From positions 594,841 to 658,840 of the forward strand of contig NZ_HE997182.1 of the NCBI RefSeq assembly GCF_000312445.1: a DNA stretch of 64,000 nucleotides. The letters run 5' to 3'. Below the pieces are notes generated by a model. It was not told the DNA's origin. It saw only the letters and a program-made list of their open reading frames with translations, and made no database searches. How positions within the stretch are numbered: the first letter of the stretch is position 1; each line of letters opens with the position of its first letter. Of the stretch, positions 35,989 through 43,354 are shown piece after piece. The DNA is from Phocaeicola abscessus CCUG 55929 (GTDB lineage: Bacteria; Bacteroidota; Bacteroidia; Bacteroidales; Bacteroidaceae). The translations under genes and the position numbers were made by a program.

Positions 35989-38900
35989 TTAGAAAGTAAC
36001 ATTAAGTCCGACGGAATAAGTTTTCATCGCCGGATAGCCTTGAGGATTTCCTACTTCCGGATCATAGTTCCGCTGAGCCGAGTATAACAGACATAAATTA
36101 TTTCCCGACAAGAAAATGTTGGCCTGCGAGATGTAAAAACGACTCAATAAACTTTTAGGAATACTATACGAGAGCGTAACGTTCTTCAAGCGGAAATAGG
36201 CCATGTTGTCGTACCAGTATGAATTGTCATTGCTGAGATACGACCAGTATTGATCCGCTCGATGGAAGGGCCGAGGCTGATTGACCTTGTTATTCTTCGG
36301 AGTCCAATAGCCGTTGGCCATCCATTTGAATACATTTTGTCCGATTCCTCTATTTCCTGTGATGGTGCTTCGATAAAAAGTCCCCTGTCCTTGTCCCAAT
36401 AGATTCAGACTCCAATTTTTATACTGTACGCCGATTTTTATTCCGTAGAACAATTCGGGAGCATCGGTTTTCTCCATTAGGATCCTATCGTCCGCATTGA
36501 TGACTTTGTCTCCATTGACGTCTTCGAAAATCACGTCGCCCGGTTTAGCACCCGACCAATGCGGATAGACATCCACTTCTTCCTGTGTTTTAAAGATTCC
36601 GATCGCATGATAAAGCAGTTTCGAACCGTAAGGATGTCCGGTGACTTGTTGCCAGGGGACGGATCGTTCCGGTTCATCCATGAATTTCACTTTATTGCGC
36701 ACCCAACTTAAGTTCCCTGATATGTCTAGATTCCATTGACCGAACGAATTATTGAAACCGGCGTCAATTTCGATACCTTTATTATCCACAATGCCGATAT
36801 TTTCGTCTGGTAGCGAAAGTCCGGTGAAACTTGGGACGGACGCATTTTTTTTTACCAATATACCGGAACGCCTGTTATAGAAGAACTCCGTATTCAGGTA
36901 AAACATTTGATTCAAAAATCGAGAATCGAAACCGATGTTATAGGTCGTTTGTTTTTCCCACGTAATGTTGGGATTTGCCAATACCGACTGATAAATTTTA
37001 GTGACTACATCCTTATTCGTTCCTAAGGTTACGCCGGCATCTAAGGCATACTTGTTGATATATTGGAAGGGGTCTCCGGGATCCATTCCCATCGTTCCGT
37101 AAGTAGTTCTCAATTTGAAATAATTGATAAAAGAGAGATGATCTTTCCAGAATTTTTCCTCCGAAGTGCGCCATGCTAATAAAATGGCAGGGAAATTGCC
37201 CCATCTTTTAGAAGGAGGAAATTTCAATGAGCCGTCCCGTCTAAAAATAAACTCTAACAAATACTTGCTTTTAAAACTGTAATTCAATCTTCCGATCCAA
37301 GATTTCCGTGCATATATGCTGACTTTTCCTTTATTCGATTTGTCTTTTTCTCCGCCAGCATCCAAGGCCTGCACTAAATCGGATATGAAATATTTTCTAT
37401 AGGCTTCGAAATCGAAAAAGTCTTCGTCGAACTGTTCGTAAGCACCGAAGAGATGGAGGGCATGGTCTCCGAAAGTTCTGCCGTAGCTGAGGCTCACATT
37501 GTACATCTTTCGTTTTGTTCTGGCGTTCTCTTCCGTCAATTCGGGAGAATCGAGTCCTCGAAGTCTGGCTTCCAATTCCATGCTGGTTATAAATCCGTTT
37601 GCATTTCTTTTTGCCGTTTCATATTTGGGATAATACAGGGTCCATGGTTTTTTAAATTTTTTGTTATTCTGGTGATTGACGTCGTAATTAAAGAAACCGT
37701 CTATGGATAAACCTTCTATCATGGGAGGTTTTATCGATACTTTGAACGTAGCTTCATTCTTGTAATTATCCGTCTGGTCGTATCCTGCTTCGAAACTGGT
37801 ATTTACCACGGGATTCACGCCTGCCTCAAAATCGGGTCCGGGTTCTCCTGTAGGCCAATAGGCAGGGGTGGTCGGGACGACCAAGGAGGCCCAACCGAAT
37901 AATTGGCTCGTATCGGTCGTCGGATATTTTTTTATCGTGACATAGCCACTATACAGAATCGAAGTTTCTATCCAATTAATGATCGGGACGTCGAGCTTTA
38001 TCCTGTAGTTGTATTGTTTGTATCTGGCAGATTTTGTCTGATAGATAGCCTCGTTGTTTTTATATCCGAACGAAGCGTAATATCTGATTTTATCAGATCC
38101 TCCGCTGATGGAAAGATTATGCCGGGATTCGGTAGTCCAATCCCTTACCAATTCTGTCATCCAATTTGTGTTGGGATGTTCCCAAGGATCTTCTCCGCTT
38201 TTATACAATTCGATATCCCTATCCGAATATAATCTGCTCAGCCCTTCATAATCCTGATAATCGCTTATATATTGGGCATATTCTGCCGCATCGGCCGTTT
38301 TAGGAAGGATGGTCGGCTTATTGAACCCTTGATAAAATTGGTAATTTAATGTGGCTTTTTTGTTCGTTCCGCTCTTCGTCGTGACGAGGATGACTCCGTT
38401 GGCAGCCCTTGACCCGTAGATTGCCGCAGAAGCATCTTTTAGTATGGATATGTTTTCGATATCGTTGGGATCAATTTCATACAGGCTCCTATCGGGAATA
38501 CCGTCTACTACGATGAGCGGGTTGATATCGTCTTTCTTTCCCAACGTAGACCGACCGCGGATGAGGATTTTAGCCTCGTCTTTACCCGGTTCACCGGAAT
38601 TTTGGGTAACGAAGGCGCCGGGCAATCGTCCCGAAATGGCATTGGTCGCATCGAACGTCGCTACAGATGAAATTTCTTTTCCCTTCAATGTCGCTACAGC
38701 TCCTGCTAAATTTTCTTTCTTCTGCGTTCCGTATCCTACCACCACCACTTCGTCTAACGCTTCCGTATCTTCGTTTAACGTGACTGCCAGGTCCTTTTTG
38801 TTTCCTACTGTGATTTCGATGCTCCGATAGCCGATGTACGAGATTTCTAATATCGCTTCTTTTCCGACGTTCAAGGAAAAATGACCGTCCATATCGGTGA

Positions 38901-39384
38901 TGGTACCGTTCGCAGTGCCTTTCTCTAGCACATTGGCACCGATAATCGGCTCCCCTTTGCTATCTACCACTTTCCCTGTGATGATATTCCCTGTTTGCTG
39001 GGTCCGGGTACGATTTTCTATCGTTTCAGATAGAATGATGTTCACTCCCTCGATCGAGAATGTTATATCGGTATGCTTTAGAAGCTCGCTCAGAACTTCT
39101 TTTACGGATTTGTTCCTTACACTGATAGATACTTTTTGTTTCAGATTTATGTTCAAATTAGAGATAAACAGATAATCCGTTTGATGTTCGATTTCGTTGA
39201 GTACCTTTTCTAATTGTACGTTTTTCAAGTCTAAACTGACTCTTTTCTCTTGGGAATGCATGTTCCCGGCATAGGCGAAAAAGACGGAGAAGAATAAGGA
39301 GAAGCCTGTCAGTTTCATAATTCTACAAATTTGTCGATCCCTTGTTTTTCTTGAAAAAACATGAGGTAATGAAATGTTTTTCAT
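35989..39384 (-). CDS. SusC/RagA-family TonB-dependent transducer with STN domain (pair 2)
   Basis: 1131 residues. After the signal peptide an STN domain covers about residues 47-120 (VSLDLKNVQLEKVLNEIEHQ to GVNIILSE). Then come the carboxypeptidase-like domain (GANVLEKGTANGTITDMDG), DEVVVVGYGTQKKENLAGAV, a plug (ILIRGRSTLGKKDDINPLIV) and a barrel ending YSVGLNVTF. The STN domain contacts a FecR-type anti-sigma in the periplasm, so ligand binding should activate the ECF sigma encoded upstream. A strong hairpin (39438-39469) separates it from fecR. It probably has its own sigma-dependent promoter, which I could not define. Confidence 0.95.
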   Translation of the reverse strand: MKNISLPHVFSRKTRDRQICRIMKLTGFSLFFSVFFAYAGNMHSQEKRVSLDLKNVQLEKVLNEIEHQTDYLFISNLNINLKQKVSISVRNKSVKEVLSELLKHTDITFSIEGVNIILSETIENRTRTQQTGNIITGKVVDSKGEPIIGANVLEKGTANGTITDMDGHFSLNVGKEAILEISYIGYRSIEITVGNKKDLAVTLNEDTEALDEVVVVGYGTQKKENLAGAVATLKGKEISSVATFDATNAISGRLPGAFVTQNSGEPGKDEAKILIRGRSTLGKKDDINPLIVVDGIPDRSLYEIDPNDIENISILKDASAAIYGSRAANGVILVTTKSGTNKKATLNYQFYQGFNKPTILPKTADAAEYAQYISDYQDYEGLSRLYSDRDIELYKSGEDPWEHPNTNWMTELVRDWTTESRHNLSISGGSDKIRYYASFGYKNNEAIYQTKSARYKQYNYRIKLDVPIINWIETSILYSGYVTIKKYPTTDTSQLFGWASLVVPTTPAYWPTGEPGPDFEAGVNPVVNTSFEAGYDQTDNYKNEATFKVSIKPPMIEGLSIDGFFNYDVNHQNNKKFKKPWTLYYPKYETAKRNANGFITSMELEARLRGLDSPELTEENARTKRKMYNVSLSYGRTFGDHALHLFGAYEQFDEDFFDFEAYRKYFISDLVQALDAGGEKDKSNKGKVSIYARKSWIGRLNYSFKSKYLLEFIFRRDGSLKFPPSKRWGNFPAILLAWRTSEEKFWKDHLSFINYFKLRTTYGTMGMDPGDPFQYINKYALDAGVTLGTNKDVVTKIYQSVLANPNITWEKQTTYNIGFDSRFLNQMFYLNTEFFYNRRSGILVKKNASVPSFTGLSLPDENIGIVDNKGIEIDAGFNNSFGQWNLDISGNLSWVRNKVKFMDEPERSVPWQQVTGHPYGSKLLYHAIGIFKTQEEVDVYPHWSGAKPGDVIFEDVNGDKVINADDRILMEKTDAPELFYGIKIGVQYKNWSLNLLGQGQGTFYRSTITGNRGIGQNVFKWMANGYWTPKNNKVNQPRPFHRADQYWSYLSNDNSYWYDNMAYFRLKNVTLSYSIPKSLLSRFYISQANIFLSGNNLCLLYSAQRNYDPEVGNPQGYPAMKTYSVGLNVTF

Positions 39385-39437
39385 ATCTTTGCAATGCTAT
39401 TAAGATTAAAGTATGTTTTTTATTAAATGTACTTGCT

Positions 39438-39469
39438 GAATCGGTGATTGCGGGAACAATCGCCGATTC
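39438..39469. terminator. Hairpin between fecR and the STN-type susC
   Basis: GAATCGGTGATTG (39438-39450) pairs with CAATCGCCGATTC (39457-39469) through 13 positions with a single G-T wobble in plus-strand RNA (a C-A mismatch on the minus strand); the loop is 6 bases. A T-tract follows on the plus strand only. For minus-strand transcripts it could reduce read-through from sigma-fecR into susC. Confidence 0.6.
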
Positions 39470-39521
39470 TTTTTTCGTGTGTTTTTCAGTATTTATTCCA
39501 TAGGCGTCCTGGTTTAAAAGA

Positions 39522-40460
39522 TTAATTAATGAATATTTGATTGGATTCTCTTTCTATCTTATACGAAAAGGGAAAATCTTTCCGAAGTACATTGAGTGCA
39601 TGTTCTATTCCGTCCGATATTCGGAATTTTCCCCTGTATCCCGTCTCTTTTACTTTTTTATTATTGATGATAATCTTTTTGTCGTAGTATTTTTCAAAGA
39701 GTTTCATGATACTTTCAAACGAGATGTTGTCAATATAGATGATGCCGTCTTTCCACTGAATGCTGTTTACATCGGCTTTATTCAATATATTCAACTTGTC
39801 GTCTACAAGTTGGGCGGTTTGATTGGGTTTCAGTACGATATTCTCCGTACGGTTGACGTTCGATACGAAGACTTTGCCTTCGTAAAGCAGTGTTTTGAAA
39901 TTTCTATTAGCAGAGTAGGCTTCTACGCTGAATTTGGTTCCTAAGGCTTTTATGTCATATTTATCCGTGTGTACGATGAATGGTTTTTCCGCTTCTTTTA
40001 CGACTTCAAAATATCCTTCCCCATCGAGTTCGACTTTTCGGACGTCATTGTCGAAGAAAGAGGGATACTTGAAAGTAGAATTGGCGTTTAACCAGACTTT
40101 TGTGCCGTCCGGTAAGGTTATTTCCGTAGCATAATTACCGGCCGGAACGTGGATAGTCTGGCTCGTACTTGCCATTTTCTCGAATGGAATGACATGATAT
40201 CTGTTGAAACCCAATAACAGGATTAATACGGTCGCCGCAATGGTCGCCGCATATTTTATCCATTGCGGAATAACCTTACGAGGGATGCCGACCATGTCGT
40301 TTTCATCGGTCAGTATAATGGCGTCGAAATGAATCCGCTCGCGAATGAATTCTTTTTTATGGGCTTCGTCATTTTCCAGCCATTTCCGAATAGCTTCCTT
40401 TTCTTCTGGAGTGGATTGTTCTAAAAAATAACGATGGAGCGTATCTGGTTTTAGTTGCAT
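39522..40460 (-). CDS. FecR-family anti-sigma factor
   Basis: A 312-residue inner-membrane regulator. The N-terminal cytoplasmic part (residues 1-65, LHRYFLEQSTPEEKEAIRKW) should hold the ECF sigma. A single transmembrane helix is at about 66-84 (YAATIAATVLILLLGF). A FecR domain (about 100-200, with VPAGNYATEITLPDGTKVWL and GEGYFEV) and a C-terminal DUF4974-like domain lie in the periplasm and receive the signal from the STN domain of the SusC encoded next. It is 77 bases downstream of the sigma gene. Confidence 0.93.
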   Translation of the reverse strand: MQLKPDTLHRYFLEQSTPEEKEAIRKWLENDEAHKKEFIRERIHFDAIILTDENDMVGIPRKVIPQWIKYAATIAATVLILLLGFNRYHVIPFEKMASTSQTIHVPAGNYATEITLPDGTKVWLNANSTFKYPSFFDNDVRKVELDGEGYFEVVKEAEKPFIVHTDKYDIKALGTKFSVEAYSANRNFKTLLYEGKVFVSNVNRTENIVLKPNQTAQLVDDKLNILNKADVNSIQWKDGIIYIDNISFESIMKLFEKYYDKKIIINNKKVKETGYRGKFRISDGIEHALNVLRKDFPFSYKIERESNQIFIN

Positions 40461-40537
40461 AGTATTCTTCCTTTTTTACCTATACAAGCAATTGAAATAG
40501 CCCGGAACCAAAAGGAAGAACGGAGATTTAACGTTTT

Positions 40538-41125
40538 TTAATTCATGAAAAGCAATAGAATCAGGATGTAATCCTTCAATTTCATATGTAAATAATCCGT
40601 AGCTTTGCGGATATGATAATCTACATTCTGGACGGTAACTCCTAATTGGTTGGCAATTTCTTTCCGCGACTTATCATGCATCCTGTGCAAGATAAAGATT
40701 TTACGGGTTCGTTCCGGGAGCTCCGATAGCGATTTCATGACGATATCCATTATCTCTTTCGTGAAGATTGTATCGTATTCTTCATCTTCTAGAGTTTGAA
40801 TGCGGATAGCTACTTCCCATTTTTCCAATCCTTTGTTTTCTTTATTAAAATCAGTTTGGAGTCTTCCATGTTTGAGATAGTTGAGGCATCCGTTTTTAAT
40901 AGATTTCAGGATATAGTTTAACATTTCGTCCGTAGTGAATTTCAACAGATTTTTGTGCTCCCAGAAATAGAGGAGCGCATCGTGCGTAATATCTTCGGCA
41001 GCAGGAATATTGCTGACATAATAGTAAGCATACCTCACAAATCGAAAGTAGTACTTCCGATAGAATTTGGAGAAATCCCTGTCGGTATAAAGTTCGGAAG
41101 CAGTAAGGAAATGAGGACCCTTCAT
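40538..41125 (-). CDS. ECF-type RNA polymerase sigma factor
   Basis: 195 residues. Region 2 is at about 15-85 (YAYYYVSNIPAAEDITHDAL, then LYFWEHKNLL and EMLNYILKSIKNGCLNYLKH), and region 4 at about 125-185 with the helix-turn-helix SRKEIANQLGVTVQNVDYHI. This is the specific sigma of the SusCD-oxidoreductase locus, held by the FecR protein encoded downstream. The C-terminal tail DYILILLLFMN is unusually hydrophobic. Its own promoter has a housekeeping -7 inside an inverted repeat. Confidence 0.93.
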   Translation of the reverse strand: MKGPHFLTASELYTDRDFSKFYRKYYFRFVRYAYYYVSNIPAAEDITHDALLYFWEHKNLLKFTTDEMLNYILKSIKNGCLNYLKHGRLQTDFNKENKGLEKWEVAIRIQTLEDEEYDTIFTKEIMDIVMKSLSELPERTRKIFILHRMHDKSRKEIANQLGVTVQNVDYHIRKATDYLHMKLKDYILILLLFMN

Positions 41126-41150
41126 CGTATTATATTATAAGCTATCCCAA

Positions 41151-41192
41151 GAGCAAAGTTAATTCTTTATTTGATAGTAAGTTAATTTGCTC
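41151..41192 (-). promoter_or_regulatory. -7 element and overlapping inverted repeat upstream of the ECF sigma gene
   Basis: TAACTTTG (41161-41154, minus strand) fits the housekeeping -7 element and lies about 29 bases before the start codon. It is contained in an inverted repeat whose outer arms GAGCAAA (41151-41157) and TTTGCTC (41186-41192) are perfect, with inner TTAA motifs. This is a possible operator, or a bidirectional hairpin, since a T-run follows on the plus strand. Confidence 0.45.
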
Positions 41193-41279
41193 TGTTTTTT
41201 ATAGCAGAATGTTCTACAGGTCTATCGCGCGAACCGCTCGAGTTCCAGGTTTTTACTTACGAGTTCTTTGGAAGAATTC

Positions 41280-41891
41280 TTATATGGGGAATAGCACGAA
41301 TACTGTCAGATCCCACATCGCATGAGAAAGGGTCAGTGTGAGGAGATTTTTGTGGTACATGTACAGCAGTCCCCAAAACAGAGCACACACTAATGCAGCC
41401 ATGATCAGCATGAAGTTGAACGACCAGAGATGGACGAGGGCGTACACTGTCGAAGTTGCGACAAGGGCGAACTGCTTCCCTTTTCGTTCCTCGAGAAGTT
41501 GTTGCACATACCCTCGCCAAAAGATCTCCTCAGCAGGGCCTATTAAAAAGAAAAGGAGCGCACCCAACAACCATTTATCACTCCCCTCTTTCAAAGCGTA
41601 TATCGAATCGACCTGCGCCTCGGCGAAGCTGAACATCAGCGAAGACAACCAATTCCCCACATAAAACATCCCCCAAAGAAGAGCTGCCGAACTGAGTCCG
41701 ATAAACGCATCTTTCCAGTTGAAGGCGAAGTACCTTTTCAGTCCTCTGCCCAAATATAAACTCATCGCCCCTATTATCGATGTCGAGAAAGACATCCTCC
41801 ACCAAAAATTAGACTCCGCATGGTGCTGTGGGAAGAATATGACAAACCATAAAACAGCAGCGAGTATCACTGCAAAAATCATCTTTCTCAT
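41280..41891 (-). CDS. CPBP-family intramembrane protease
   Basis: A 203-residue protein with about six membrane helices. The catalytic pattern of CPBP/Rce1-type metalloproteases is present: AEEIFWRG (EExxxR), then ALVHLWSFN with a ligand His, and SHAMWD with a second His. Substrates are unknown; family members process or protect against peptides or prenylated proteins. Its ATG overlaps the menA stop as ATGA, so the two are translationally coupled. Confidence 0.85.
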   Translation of the reverse strand: MRKMIFAVILAAVLWFVIFFPQHHAESNFWWRMSFSTSIIGAMSLYLGRGLKRYFAFNWKDAFIGLSSAALLWGMFYVGNWLSSLMFSFAEAQVDSIYALKEGSDKWLLGALLFFLIGPAEEIFWRGYVQQLLEERKGKQFALVATSTVYALVHLWSFNFMLIMAALVCALFWGLLYMYHKNLLTLTLSHAMWDLTVFVLFPI

Positions 41892-42781
41892 ACGTATATG
41901 GCCGATATAATACCCATGATCAGCAGCAGACTAAAAACCATCACCAGTTTTGCAGAATCCTTATCCAAGTCTTTAATAAGCTCCAAATGGCCGGAAGCTA
42001 TCTTCCGTATCTGCGTCATGTTTCGAATCAAAATCGGCAGAGACAAAAAGATGATAAGGCAATGATATGGGAGTATTCCCCCAATAATGAGCAGCACGGT
42101 AATCAGATAGGCCGAAATGCCTATGACTTGGTACAAAACCTTCGAAGCCGTGATACCGAGTCGCATGGCCAACGTGGTGATGCCGGCTTTTCGATCATTT
42201 TCTATATCCCGAGTATTGTTTGCCTGGAGAATATTTACTACCAATAGCCCGACAGGCAACGAGACAAATAATAGCTGCCACTCCATCCGGCCGGTGACGA
42301 CGTACATCGTGCCTAATGCTATCAGCATCCCGTAGAGCACAAAGATGACCAGATCGCCGAGTGCATGGTACTTGAACCGATAGTAAAATAACGTACCGAT
42401 CACTCCGAACAGACCGATGAATAACAGTATAAAGTCAGTTTTCAAACATAGATACAGTCCTACCAAGATTCCTGCGAGCAGTAATCCGAAACCGAATTTC
42501 AGAATAGTCCTGGAAGTAAAAATTCCCTCTACGATCAGTTGACTGGAGCCATAGGTGCCTTTTCGGTCGACCCCGAACTGAAAATCGTAATAGTCGCTGA
42601 TTAAGTTTCCTGCAGCCTGGAATATCACGACTCCTATCAATGCCATTAGGCCATTAAACGGATTTACCTCCATCGAATCGCCGGTATGTAATAAGTAAAA
42701 GACATAGGCGAGTGCAAGCAAAGCCGGCATCATAGACGCCGGGAACGACCACGGGCGAGTAGCGAGAATCCATTTTTTCAT
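41888..42781 (-). CDS. menA: 1,4-dihydroxy-2-naphthoate polyprenyltransferase
   Basis: A 297-residue UbiA-superfamily membrane enzyme that attaches the isoprenoid chain to dihydroxynaphthoate in menaquinone synthesis. Typical start MKKWILATRPWSFPASMMPA. The two Asp-rich prenyl-diphosphate motifs are NLISDYYDFQFGVDRKG and NTRDIENDRKAGITTLA. Eight or nine helices are visible. A -7 element TATTTTTG lies at 42808-42801. It is the first gene of a menA-CPBP operon. Confidence 0.93.
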   Translation of the reverse strand: MKKWILATRPWSFPASMMPALLALAYVFYLLHTGDSMEVNPFNGLMALIGVVIFQAAGNLISDYYDFQFGVDRKGTYGSSQLIVEGIFTSRTILKFGFGLLLAGILVGLYLCLKTDFILLFIGLFGVIGTLFYYRFKYHALGDLVIFVLYGMLIALGTMYVVTGRMEWQLLFVSLPVGLLVVNILQANNTRDIENDRKAGITTLAMRLGITASKVLYQVIGISAYLITVLLIIGGILPYHCLIIFLSLPILIRNMTQIRKIASGHLELIKDLDKDSAKLVMVFSLLLIMGIISAIYV

Positions 42782-42800
42782 AAGAAAACCCTTTTATGTT

Positions 42801-42808
42801 CAAAAATA
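42801..42808 (-). promoter_or_regulatory. -7 promoter element of menA
   Basis: TATTTTTG on the minus strand, predicting transcription from about 42794 and a 13-base leader. Confidence 0.45.
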
Positions 42809-42913
42809 TAATGCCTTAATTAGAGGCTTCTGCATCGGGGGCGCAAGATAGCAAAAAATAACTATCCGACAAAACGGAGGGTGCCGGTCGTTTTAGATAA
42901 ATACCGTCCCTCG

Positions 42914-43200
42914 ACCTGAACGATGACGTCCGGAATCTATCCGACGAGGTTCGGGATACCTCCGTTTACGTCCCCCAACCTCAACGACGGGGTCCGGAAC
43001 CTCAACGACGGGGTCCGGAACCTCAACGGCGGGGTCCGGAACCTCAACGGACAGGTCCCCTAACCTCAATGACGGGGTCCGGAACCTCAACGGACAGGTC
43101 CCCCAACCTCAACGACGGGGTCCGGAACCTCAACGGATAGGTCTCCTAACCCCAACGACGAGGTCCGGAACCTCGTCGGATCGATCTTGAACCTCGACGA
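42914..43200. repeat. Tandem repeat array D: 21/22-bp units
   Basis: About 13 units. The regular part starts at 42977, 42998 and 43019 with 21-bp type-1 units (AACCTCAACGACGGGGTCCG, then G). From 43040 it alternates 22-bp type-2 units (AACCTCAACGGACAGGTCCC, then CT or CC) with type-1 units, giving a 43-bp dimer at 43040, 43083 and 43126. The flanking units at 42914-42976 and from 43169 are degenerate. It lies between menA and the transporter remnant behind malQ. The minus strand would read VEVPDPV repeats, but there is no start or signal. Confidence 0.88.
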
Positions 43201-43274
43201 TGCAGCCTCTTGTCCGGAGAGACCATGCCCGACCGGGTAAGCAGGGTAAGGATGGTGCCGCCCGAAGCGGCGGC

Positions 43275-43349
43275 TGCGATCTGCACTCCGAAAAAGCCGA
43301 AGCTGAGATTCCATCATTGTGAAAAATGTTTGTCGGGTATCGGTTTCAT
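43275..43349 (-). pseudogene. Remnant of an MFS sugar transporter (N-terminus only)
   Basis: Five bases after the malQ stop, an ATG at 43349 starts MKPIPDKHFSQ, then TGA (43316-43314), and the same frame continues WNLSFGFFGVQIA. This is the conserved N-terminus of the SLC45-like maltose/maltodextrin MFS transporters of Bacteroidetes (normally WQIWNMSFGFxGIQ), with a stop in place of one residue. Similarity ends near 43275. An unrelated stretch and then the 21/22-bp array occupy the rest of the space, so the transporter body is gone. The identification is by motif only. Confidence 0.6.
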
Positions 43350-43354
43350 GGCAT

